DNA of 45,543 nucleotides from Verrucomicrobiota bacterium (lineage in GTDB: Bacteria; Verrucomicrobiota; Verrucomicrobiia; Limisphaerales; UBA1319). The position numbers were made by a program, and so were the translations under genes. The notes beneath the pieces were generated by a model, which saw only the letters and a list, made by a program, of their open reading frames with translations, did not search any database and had not been told where the DNA came from. Shown here piece after piece: positions 34,599-42,618 of this stretch. Each line of letters begins with the position of its first letter. The stretch's first letter is position 1. The stretch covers positions 1 to 45,543 of the forward strand of contig JAKLHY010000061.1 of assembly GCA_022709905.1 (NCBI GenBank). Reading direction: 5' to 3'.

Positions 34599-36728
34599 TC
34601 AAGGTCGGTTTGGAGATATTTCCGCTGGTGCCCTAACGTAGGAATGAGTCATAGCCTCGATCCATTCTCTGCCACCCGCGCCACCGTCGGCCTCGGTGAT
34701 AAAGAGCAGGTTCCCCTCTGCGGCCTCCTGTACCACGGGCACTTCCTCTCCTTTGTCATCCTTCGCCCAGCCGTTGAGGCGATGCCGCCGGGTGCTGCGA
34801 ACGAGTTCAGGATGGAGGAAATAAACGGCTATTGCGAGGTCGTTTTCACCACCGGGATAGAGCTTTTCAAGACGCAGGCGCTTCTCACGCAGGTAGCGGC
34901 CCAGCGCGTTGTCCGGAAGCTCGCCGAGCCTATCGAAGGGCATTTGGGGCGGCGCGGACGAGAAGAGCGATTCGATTGGGAGGCATACCATCGGGAGCTT
35001 GCTGGCGACGATCCAAAAGGCCCAATAATCACACCAGGTGTTATACTCGCGCACCTGGGATGATTGGCCTCCGATGTAAAACACCCTCAGGCTGTTGGAG
35101 ATGGAAGGAGCGGTCAAGTAGGCGCTCGCGACATCGGTGAGATGGCCGCCAACCATCACCACTAGCGGCTTCTGTGGAGTGGCTTTGTGCGCCTCCGTGA
35201 TGATCAAGTCGCAGCCCGGAGAACGGACTGGCTCGGTATCCAGGATACGCCCAGAGCGAGGGCGAACCAGGCCGCGGTTGGCTCCGAGTGTGGGACGGAC
35301 GCTGACCTTGAGTCCGGCGGCACGCGTAAGCTCGATCAGATGACTGGCCTCAGCGCAGGTTTGTTCCGCGCTAAGGTAGATGGTGTGCCCATCGCGCCCC
35401 GCCTTGCATCCGATGATACCACGCAAATCGAGTTCGCCGTGGCTTGTTCGGGCCAGGACATATTCGAGGGTCCAATCATCACTGAAAGCGTCGTTGTCCA
35501 GAATCACCGGGCTGCGGCTGTTCAGGCCCAGCTTACTGTCCGACGTTAAGGCAACACCGCCGTTCTCTGAAGCGCGGACCTGATCCAGTGTCACAAACAG
35601 TACCGCTGGGGCGCAGGGCGTGCTAAACGTCAGTGTCGGAGCGTCGGCGACTATGTTTGATGTTCGGTCGATACTGCCCTTTGCCGGTTCAAACCATTCG
35701 CACTGGTATAGCCGACCGATTCGCAGGCCTTGGACCCGGATCTGCTCCTGCTGTGGCGCGTAGACGATATAATCCAGTCCTTCGTTGGCCAGGCAAAAAC
35801 CGGTGGAAGCGAGGTCGGCCCGAGGACGCATTCGAGCCAGGTCGGTAACGCCGCAGGAGAGCAGTCGAGTCTGCCGGATATTGGCACGGACTACTTGCCA
35901 CGCTGAGGATTCGTTTTGAGGCTGCTCGAAGGGCTGATCGTATAGGCTGAAATGGTAACCGCGGGTAAACGCTTTCCAGACCAGCGTTGCGTCGTGGCTT
36001 CCCGGGCTGACGTGGTCCAAGTCGAAGATGACGGGCTTTTTGATCTGGTAAACCTTGGGATTGTCTCGGTCAATCCAACCGTTGGCCGTCGCGATACAAT
36101 CGGAGTCGCTTTCGAGGAACTTCGTTTCCGGATGCAGGATCCAACCGGCAGGCTTCCAGCCGCCGGGGGACAAGAGGACGAGGTGCTGCTTGGGTTTGTG
36201 CCGCTCGTACGCCTTCAGATGGCGCAGCATCTCGTATTGCCAAGGCATGGCCTCAGCCGGCGCTTCATTGCAGATCTCCCACAGGATGTTGTCCAGGTCG
36301 TTCAGCGTATCGACCATCTTCTCGATGTAGGTTTTCTGCAGCCTGACCACGTCCGGACTGTCGAGGCTGAAGAATTCTTCGCCGAGCCGGTTTTGATTCC
36401 GGTCCACGTTCAGACCGTTGATGTGGTTTGCGGAGTAGAACATGTTGCCTTCCCAGAGCCGTTGGCCGTTGACACCCTCACCGTCCAGGAAGCCATAGAG
36501 TTCAAACAGCATCACGGAGATATACACTCCCCGTTCCTGAAGGGCGCGGGCGCGGGCGCGCAGGCGCTGAAAGAAATCCTCGTCGAAACGGGACAGGTCG
36601 AATTTCGGTTGGCCATCGTTCGCTCTTCCCGGACCGGTCCGCGAAAAAGGCATTGAGCTGACGATCCGATGCGGCGGAGCAGCCGTGCCGGAGCCTGTTG
36701 ACCAGATAATACTGTCTTCCCTGGTCAA
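34599..36728 (-). CDS. N-terminally truncated glycosidase fused to a nucleoside hydrolase
   Basis: The open frame gives 709 residues, but the first 24 or so are out-of-frame sequence. Homology to the second barrel of the 949-residue protein begins at SMPFSRTGPG (about 25) and continues QPKFDLSRFDEDFF, GVYISVMLFELYG and Glu155 in ILWEICNEAP. The first strand and helix units and the signal peptide are missing. Residues 405-690 are a nucleoside hydrolase (PF01156-like) with the calcium motif D411-N-D413-AFS-D417-D418 and a YIGGQSSQVREYN segment. It overlaps the out-of-frame end of a DUF5060 fragment (36502-37509). Unless another start restores export, this is a decayed gene whose C-terminal domain is still intact. 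Confidence 0.75.
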   Translation of the reverse strand: MTREDSIIWSTGSGTAAPPHRIVSSMPFSRTGPGRANDGQPKFDLSRFDEDFFQRLRARARALQERGVYISVMLFELYGFLDGEGVNGQRLWEGNMFYSANHINGLNVDRNQNRLGEEFFSLDSPDVVRLQKTYIEKMVDTLNDLDNILWEICNEAPAEAMPWQYEMLRHLKAYERHKPKQHLVLLSPGGWKPAGWILHPETKFLESDSDCIATANGWIDRDNPKVYQIKKPVIFDLDHVSPGSHDATLVWKAFTRGYHFSLYDQPFEQPQNESSAWQVVRANIRQTRLLSCGVTDLARMRPRADLASTGFCLANEGLDYIVYAPQQEQIRVQGLRIGRLYQCEWFEPAKGSIDRTSNIVADAPTLTFSTPCAPAVLFVTLDQVRASENGGVALTSDSKLGLNSRSPVILDNDAFSDDWTLEYVLARTSHGELDLRGIIGCKAGRDGHTIYLSAEQTCAEASHLIELTRAAGLKVSVRPTLGANRGLVRPRSGRILDTEPVRSPGCDLIITEAHKATPQKPLVVMVGGHLTDVASAYLTAPSISNSLRVFYIGGQSSQVREYNTWCDYWAFWIVASKLPMVCLPIESLFSSAPPQMPFDRLGELPDNALGRYLREKRLRLEKLYPGGENDLAIAVYFLHPELVRSTRRHRLNGWAKDDKGEEVPVVQEAAEGNLLFITEADGGAGGREWIEAMTHSYVRAPAEISPNRP

Positions 36729-37509
36729 TCATACCAGCGAAGTTGAAGGCGTACACTCCGTGATCGCGGCAATAGCCCAATGCGTCCTCATTTGCGCGGA
36801 ACGTTCTGGTCGAGAAGCGTTGGGTGTTGGTGGTGTCGAACCACCAGGAATCGGTCGTGTTGCCGCCGGGAGCAGACGAGGCACCGCGTTGAAGCCGGTC
36901 GCCCATGTCGGGCCACATGATCATGTTGTAGCCGCGATCGATTACCTTCGCTCGGAGCGCCTCCTTGAATGAGCCGAGCTCCGTAGACATCCGGCGGGTG
37001 GGGCTCCAGACCAGAAAGTGGTGCATTCCATACGGGCGGGCATGGAACGGTTTGCCTCGTGCCGTCATGAAGTACCACGGGTTGTCGGCGGCCACCCTCA
37101 GGGGACCCTCCAGGCCGGTGTCCTTCACCTCGAAGCTGCCGGATCCTCCTTCTGTATCATCGGTCCACGAGTAGGAGTAATGCCATGGCCCGGTTTCGTC
37201 CGGCATGAAGCGAAACCTCCAAACCTGGCCGGTCTGTCCGCCGATCCCGTCGCCGTCGTGGAACCCAAAGAAGGACATCTTCCGGCCCGAGGGCGCAACA
37301 AACGTGGTCTGGAGTTCCACCACCTGGAAGTCAAAGGGATTAGAGTAAGGTTTGCCGTTGGTGACTTGGCGTTCGAACATGCCGTACAGAGGCACTCGCG
37401 GCACGCCTTCGCCTGCGGGAGCGCACACCGCCGCCAACGCCAGCAGGCCGATCCAAATTCTCCAAGCAGTGATCACTTGGTTGTGCATCCATGTGCCATA
37501 GATCTGCAT
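36502..37509 (-). pseudogene. DUF5060 glycosidase fragment, joined out of frame to its neighbour
   Basis: ATG 37509 lies 11 nt after the preceding stop (an alternative is 37488, MHNQVITAWRIWIGLLALAA). The encoded signal peptide, DUF5060 sandwich (LYGMFERQV, SYSNPFDFQV, MSFFGFHDGDG, DETGPWHYSYSW) and first part of the barrel (ARPYGMHHFLVW, NMIMWPDMGDRL, YAFNFAGMIDQG) are good. After about 36720 the frame runs through sequence that in the other frame encodes the truncated glycosidase. The two halves therefore come from different genes joined by a deletion, with the frame lost at the join. Confidence 0.78.
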
Positions 37510-37520
37510 AGATAAGGGAA

Positions 37521-40223
37521 TCACTGAGCACACGATGCCGCGCGCTTGAGAAACTGCCGCTCGACGGCGTCCAGTTGGTCTATCAGCCGTCCCTGGGAAT
37601 GCCGCAGGTCGAACGAGCGGCGCTTGCTGGCCGGAAAGCGCTCTGGGGGGCTGGGACTCCCGTTGTGGAAACACCAACCCGCGGCCCCGCCGAGTTTGGC
37701 GTTACGCAGGTCGACGCAGAACGTTTCCACCTCCGGCTGCCAAAAGCCCCGGTAGTCCAGGTAGTCGCGTCGGAAGGGTTCCTGATAGTGAATCGGCACC
37801 ACCCGGCCCAACTCCTTCATCCAGCCGAAGTATCTGCGGGTCGCCTCCGCTGTTCGTTGTTCAGTTCCAGCATCGCGAGCCAGATGCGGGGCGATGAAGT
37901 CCAAGCCTGCCTCCACCAAGTAGCGCGCCAAGTCCGCCTGGTCGGTGGGTTGACCGGAGGCCGTCACCAGGCGGTCCGGGTCGGCTGCTTTTACCCGATC
38001 GCGCAACGCTTTCAGCTCCGAAAAACTCACGAACGTTCCACCCGCATAGTTCTGATCGCGCTCATTGGCCAGATCGAAATAGACGTTGCGACAGCCTTTG
38101 AGTGCCTTGGCCAGCGTTTCCACCGCCCCCAAATGAGCTGCCTGATTAAGCAGGCAGGGCATCCTCGACAACGTCACGTCCACCACCATCCCGCGCTTCT
38201 CGGCCGCGTTGACAACGGCTTTGAGCTTGGCGAGGTAGGGCTCGCGCGCTTGGCCGGTTAGGTCCACCGCTGAGACGTTGTGGTCAAACGCGTCCCAAAC
38301 CGCAAAGACACGAACCCAATTGAATCCGAGCGCACGCAGATCGTCCAAGTCGCGAGCCATAAAGTCGTCGGGTGCGCCGAGCGCGCCATAGTAGCTGGCG
38401 CCGAGCAGGAAGGTTGTCTTGCCGTTCAGGGTGAAAGCGGTGCCGTCGATCCCCAAGACCAGACCTGCGGCGGCTGAAGGATCCGATGTTGATTGCGCGG
38501 TACCCCGCCTTAAGCCTGAACGCAATAGGAGTACCCAGTCGTCAGTTGTGGGTGACTTGAACTCGCCGCTCCTGTCCCCCGCAACCTCGAACGGTTCGCC
38601 AGCCGTGCGGTCACGAGGATTGAACCAATGCCCCGACAGCGTGCCTTTGGCCGCCGTCAGGTCCACCGTTACCTTTCCGCCGTGCGGCAGATAAACCACA
38701 TAGACCATGCCCGGTTCGGCCAACGCAACAGCCTCCCTGCCGTCAACTCCCTCGAACGGCTGCATTCGCCAGAACGGCAATGCGGCAAAGAAATCGTAAA
38801 GCACGCCCAACTGCGGCGCGGCTCCCGCGTCTTGGACCGCGAAGGTATAGTGCCTCGGAGCATCGATACGATTCCAAATGTCACTTTGGCCGACCGTGCC
38901 TTGGAAGCCAGCCGCGAAGTAACCACCCGCACAAACAATTCGCCAGGAGGAACGCCGCACCTTATCCGTGTGATGGACCTGTTTCCGATAAGTGTGCTGG
39001 CCGGCGAAATACTCGTAGCCGTTTTCGGTGTTGAGCACCGGCTTCTGGAATCGCCGGTCCGCGCGCAGGCTGGCGACCAGCAGCGGATCGTCGCCGGTCC
39101 AACATGCGCGCTGCTCGTCCCAATGGACGTCTTTGCCGGATTGTCCGGTCTGCTGGGACAGCACGTCCAACGCCTCGCCTTGGCCGAAAAACGGGCCGAT
39201 GCGCCACGGCGGTTCGAAGGGGTCGCCCGGCCAGGAACCTAGCGCGCTGGCAGAAATCACCGGATGCACCGTGACGGGGTGCCGGTAAGGATCGAATTGC
39301 TTCACGAGGCGCGCCGTCGCCTGCGCCCATTCCACGTCGCCCGGGCGGTCAAGCCGATAAACCCCGTCGGGATGCGTCTCGTATTCGTTGGCGAGCGTCC
39401 AGAGAAAGACGTTGCGGAACGCGGCGTAACGCGCCAGCACATAACGTAGCCAAGATCGCTCGCGGACCGGTGTCCACAATTTAGTGTCGGTGAACGGCCG
39501 GCGGTAGAAGTTGAACAGGATCAACTCGACGTTCATCCTCCGCGCCTGCAAGTCGCGGAACATCTCGTCCAGGCCGCGAAAAAATTCCGGGTTGAAGCGA
39601 TCCAGGTCCGGTTTGGCCGGCGTGCCGCCCCAGGCCCAGAACGCCGGGTCCTGCGCTGCCCGCGCCTCGCTATGGCCAAGGGTCATGCGGACGAAATTGA
39701 AGCGTTGGCGCCGCCGTGTTTCCAAATATTCACGGCGCAACGCGGGTGTGATGTGACTGTCGTCGAAGAGGCCATAGCACGTGTCGCCCATGGGAAAGAA
39801 CGCCGTGCCATCAGTGTATGCAAATGCATAGGGATTGTCCGGGTGAATGCGAATGAAGCCATGGTGCGCTGACGGAGCGCAAGTCAGTGAGCCCGTTCGA
39901 TGATGCAGGCCGGCGTTGTTGGTGTCACTGGCAGACGTGACGTAACTCCAGGCGCCCGACGCATCCGGCGCGAAGCGAACGCGCCAGATGTTGCTGCCGT
40001 CATGGAAGCCGTGCGCGGTGACCTTGCGTCCGCAGGGTGCCGTGAACATGGCTGTGACGGCCACATCGAGAAAGGGGTTGGCGTAGGATTTGGCGCCGGT
40101 CAGTTCCACCTCGAACACTTCGAAGCGCGGCGTGACGGGGGTGGCGGCCATGGTCGCCGTGACCAGCAGATTACCCACAAGGAGAGTGGCATTTTTTTTC
40201 CTCATAGCTTTGATCGTAGTCAT
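37521..40223 (-). CDS. Secreted DUF5060/GH140-like plus second GH barrel
   Basis: From ATG 40223, which overlaps the GH43-like stop (ATGA), the protein has 900 residues. The signal peptide is MTTIKAMRKKNATLLVGNLL and following residues. Modules: DUF5060 (30-110: SYANPFLDV, AHGFHDGSN, SGAWSYVTSASD); a DUF4038 barrel (125-500) opening AFFPMGDTCYGLF with Glu280 in WTLANEYETH and Glu400 in LNTENGYEY; a small beta domain ending TTDDWVLLL (about 565); and a second, GH5-like barrel (590-890) with Glu721 in FDLANERDQ and Glu815 in IHYQEPFRR. Two active barrels on one chain echo the 949-residue protein but with different families. A start at 40382 would add 53 implausible residues. Confidence 0.87.
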   Translation of the reverse strand: MTTIKAMRKKNATLLVGNLLVTATMAATPVTPRFEVFEVELTGAKSYANPFLDVAVTAMFTAPCGRKVTAHGFHDGSNIWRVRFAPDASGAWSYVTSASDTNNAGLHHRTGSLTCAPSAHHGFIRIHPDNPYAFAYTDGTAFFPMGDTCYGLFDDSHITPALRREYLETRRRQRFNFVRMTLGHSEARAAQDPAFWAWGGTPAKPDLDRFNPEFFRGLDEMFRDLQARRMNVELILFNFYRRPFTDTKLWTPVRERSWLRYVLARYAAFRNVFLWTLANEYETHPDGVYRLDRPGDVEWAQATARLVKQFDPYRHPVTVHPVISASALGSWPGDPFEPPWRIGPFFGQGEALDVLSQQTGQSGKDVHWDEQRACWTGDDPLLVASLRADRRFQKPVLNTENGYEYFAGQHTYRKQVHHTDKVRRSSWRIVCAGGYFAAGFQGTVGQSDIWNRIDAPRHYTFAVQDAGAAPQLGVLYDFFAALPFWRMQPFEGVDGREAVALAEPGMVYVVYLPHGGKVTVDLTAAKGTLSGHWFNPRDRTAGEPFEVAGDRSGEFKSPTTDDWVLLLRSGLRRGTAQSTSDPSAAAGLVLGIDGTAFTLNGKTTFLLGASYYGALGAPDDFMARDLDDLRALGFNWVRVFAVWDAFDHNVSAVDLTGQAREPYLAKLKAVVNAAEKRGMVVDVTLSRMPCLLNQAAHLGAVETLAKALKGCRNVYFDLANERDQNYAGGTFVSFSELKALRDRVKAADPDRLVTASGQPTDQADLARYLVEAGLDFIAPHLARDAGTEQRTAEATRRYFGWMKELGRVVPIHYQEPFRRDYLDYRGFWQPEVETFCVDLRNAKLGGAAGWCFHNGSPSPPERFPASKRRSFDLRHSQGRLIDQLDAVERQFLKRAASCAQ

Positions 40224-41260
40224 GGGTCGCTCCGTCTTGGGGTGGTTGCTGGCGTCCATGGATTCCACCGCTCGAGGTGTTGCATCCGCGCGATGCCCGT
40301 TTCGGGATCGAAGGCGACCGGCAGCCACAACTGGCAGGACAACTCGGCCGGAACACGCTTCCCCTCGGGACCGATGAGCCACTGCTCACAGAGGGCGATG
40401 AGCTGGCCTGACTCGGCAAGATAAAAGAAGGACGAGATCTGGCTTTGCCACGTTTTCTGCTGGCTCATGAGCCCCTTGTAAGTGTAGGGGCCCAAAGGCG
40501 AATCCGCTACCGCGTAGGTCGTATCTGTGGGGTTGAGTCCCTCAACCCCCGAGCCGGCCACGATGTACTTGCCTCGATGGCGGATCAGGGACGTGCCCTC
40601 GTAGACTCTTCCGGCACCGGCCTTCAAGGCAATCGTCGTCGCACTGGTCAATTTGAGGAAATCGGGAGCCAACCGGCTCACCCGAAGGCTGCGCCGCATC
40701 TGATCGTCGTAGGCGATGTAACCCTGTCCGTCCGGATCCTGGAGGAGCGCCAAGTCACCGGACTCTCCAAAGTCGGGCCCGGTCTGGACCGTGAACGGTC
40801 CCGTCGGGCTGTCCGCCGTTGCCACGACCAGGGTCGAGGCTCGAGGCGTTCCGGTGGGAAACATGAAAAACCAGAGCACATACTTTCCGGTCTGAGCGTT
40901 GTAGAGCACGCGCGGCCGGTGCCAGGTGCCTGCGGTCAGGAAGCCGGTGGCCGGATAGGTGAGAATGGCGCCGCGAAAGGTCCAGCTCGTCAGGTTTGTC
41001 GAGCTGTAGCAATTGAGGCCACACCGAAACCGGGCCCCGCCAGCGCCGTAAATCCCGTCGATGTTCCCCTTGTAGGCCCTGCCGTACCAATAGAAAGTTC
41101 CACCCATTCGCAGAATGCCGCCTTCGTGACAGTCGATGATGTTACCCTGGGTGTCCCGCCACGTGCTGTGATTGCGGATGTCGGCCGCAGGCAATGGGAG
41201 CGTGAAGATGATCGCAATCACCACAGCGGCGGCCCAACTGAACCTATTGTTATTTCTCAT
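40220..41260 (-). CDS. Secreted GH43-like glycosidase
   Basis: This 346-residue five-bladed propeller has a signal peptide (1-26, cut near LPAADI). The opening IIDCHEGGILRMGGTFYWYG resembles the GH43 subfamily that includes exo-beta-1,3-galactanases, in which the usual N-terminal catalytic Asp is replaced. Asp175 (LLQDPDG) fits the pKa-modulating residue and Glu221 (RVYEGTSLI) the general acid. Later blades show KYIVAGSGVEG and GPYTYKG. It starts 4 nt after the beta-helix gene and overlaps the 900-residue gene by ATGA. Galactose, arabinose or xylose could be the target; I cannot decide from sequence. Confidence 0.85.
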   Translation of the reverse strand: MRNNNRFSWAAAVVIAIIFTLPLPAADIRNHSTWRDTQGNIIDCHEGGILRMGGTFYWYGRAYKGNIDGIYGAGGARFRCGLNCYSSTNLTSWTFRGAILTYPATGFLTAGTWHRPRVLYNAQTGKYVLWFFMFPTGTPRASTLVVATADSPTGPFTVQTGPDFGESGDLALLQDPDGQGYIAYDDQMRRSLRVSRLAPDFLKLTSATTIALKAGAGRVYEGTSLIRHRGKYIVAGSGVEGLNPTDTTYAVADSPLGPYTYKGLMSQQKTWQSQISSFFYLAESGQLIALCEQWLIGPEGKRVPAELSCQLWLPVAFDPETGIARMQHLERWNPWTPATTPRRSDP

Positions 41261-41264
41261 ATGA

Positions 41265-42575
41265 CTAAAAACCGGTTCCCAGCAGCGGAGTTAGCCGGCC
41301 TGCCCTCAACTCGTCAAACTCCAGCCGATTCAAGGTCCACGCGTAGCCATCGTCAGGGAACTTGTCCAACAGGGCAAACTTCAGAAAGCGCGCCGACACC
41401 GGCCGGTCGAACTCGTAAATGAACCAGCTCCCCGAATCGTTGTTTTCACCGGAGGCGATGCGGCGGTAGGTCTGGTTGTCGTCGGACACCGAGAACTCGT
41501 AGTGACGGACATTGAATTCCACCTTGTGTCCCACCGGAACCAGGATGAGATGGGTGAAGGCCTGCGCCCCTTCGATCTCACAGACCATCCATTGGTTGCT
41601 GGTGTTGGTGCCGGAGTGCCATCCGGTACTGTAGCGTCCATCGGTGGTGTTGTTCATCAACTTCTCGTTGACGGAAGCCTTGAGGGCCTTAAGTCGGACC
41701 GGGACGAACCGGCTGACAGGCTTGCGCACGCCGTGAGCGCCAAGCTGCGTTCCGAAGGAGCTATCCAGCTTCGCGCCGCCTCGACGGGCCGGGCTGGCAT
41801 CGCGGCAGGCAAGATGACCTGCCTCGGGATCGATCAGCAGCGGATCCGCAACGATCCCCCCACGCTCGAACGAGGTCTTTCGCTGCACTTCATCCAAGGT
41901 CGTCATTCCCGGGTTGCCACTGCCCGGCCAATTCGTGTGGTAGAAAAACCGCGGCCAACCGGGCGGCCCGAAGTACAGGTTGTGGTCGATGATCAGATGA
42001 TCGCCGACGATGTCGGGCTTGTTCCAAATGTGCGTGTGGCCGGCTTTAACGAGGATGTTGTTCCGGATGTCGAGATAGTCGCAGTCCGGCCCCGGGGCGT
42101 TGGTGTCTTTGTTGACCGCGATGCTGATGTGCGGGCCGTAACTGTCATAGACGGTGTTATGCCAGAACAGATTCCAGCGGGCCTCGCCTTTGACGTGCTT
42201 GGGGTTGAAGCCCTGGCTGTTGTCATAGATGCAATTGTTGAAGGCCCGCGCTCCCGAGCAAGCGTTGTAGTCCAGACCGGTCCAGCACTGGTGCATCCGG
42301 TTGCCCTGGATGGTATTTCGCTTTCCCGACTGGTCACGGATCGCTGTCTTCTTGCAGAGGAAAACATCGTTGTCCTGCACGAAACAATCCGCGGCCGAGG
42401 CGAGGTGAATTCCCATAGCTTCCTGGTTGTTCCCGATCATGAAGACCACGTTGCTCTCGATGCGATGACCGGTTCCACGCACGTCGATCCCTTTATCGCG
42501 CGCATGATGGACGAAAGTGTTTTCATGATGGATAGTCGATCCGACGATTGCGTGGCAAAGCTTATTCACCAACAT
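41265..42575 (-). CDS. Parallel beta-helix protein with F5/8C domain, 5' truncated
   Basis: This 436-residue frame has no signal peptide, in contrast to the other operon proteins. Residues 10-290 are right-handed beta-helix turns (GSTIHHENTFVHHARDKG, VQDNDVFLCKKTAIRD, YDYN-like and NILVKAGHTH repeats). Residues 300-425 are a discoidin/F5-8 type C domain (DGRYSTGWHSGT to FLKFALLDK). Helix coils of such proteins usually begin well before this point. The frame is open further upstream without a start codon, so I infer that the first 150-200 residues were lost. ATG 42575 has a CAGGA box just upstream, so the remainder could still be translated, but in the cytoplasm. Confidence 0.75.
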   Translation of the reverse strand: MLVNKLCHAIVGSTIHHENTFVHHARDKGIDVRGTGHRIESNVVFMIGNNQEAMGIHLASAADCFVQDNDVFLCKKTAIRDQSGKRNTIQGNRMHQCWTGLDYNACSGARAFNNCIYDNSQGFNPKHVKGEARWNLFWHNTVYDSYGPHISIAVNKDTNAPGPDCDYLDIRNNILVKAGHTHIWNKPDIVGDHLIIDHNLYFGPPGWPRFFYHTNWPGSGNPGMTTLDEVQRKTSFERGGIVADPLLIDPEAGHLACRDASPARRGGAKLDSSFGTQLGAHGVRKPVSRFVPVRLKALKASVNEKLMNNTTDGRYSTGWHSGTNTSNQWMVCEIEGAQAFTHLILVPVGHKVEFNVRHYEFSVSDDNQTYRRIASGENNDSGSWFIYEFDRPVSARFLKFALLDKFPDDGYAWTLNRLEFDELRAGRLTPLLGTGF

Positions 42576-42618
42576 TCCTGGGATTCGCGGGGTTGACGCG
42601 CTCTGAGCCGGTATAGGG

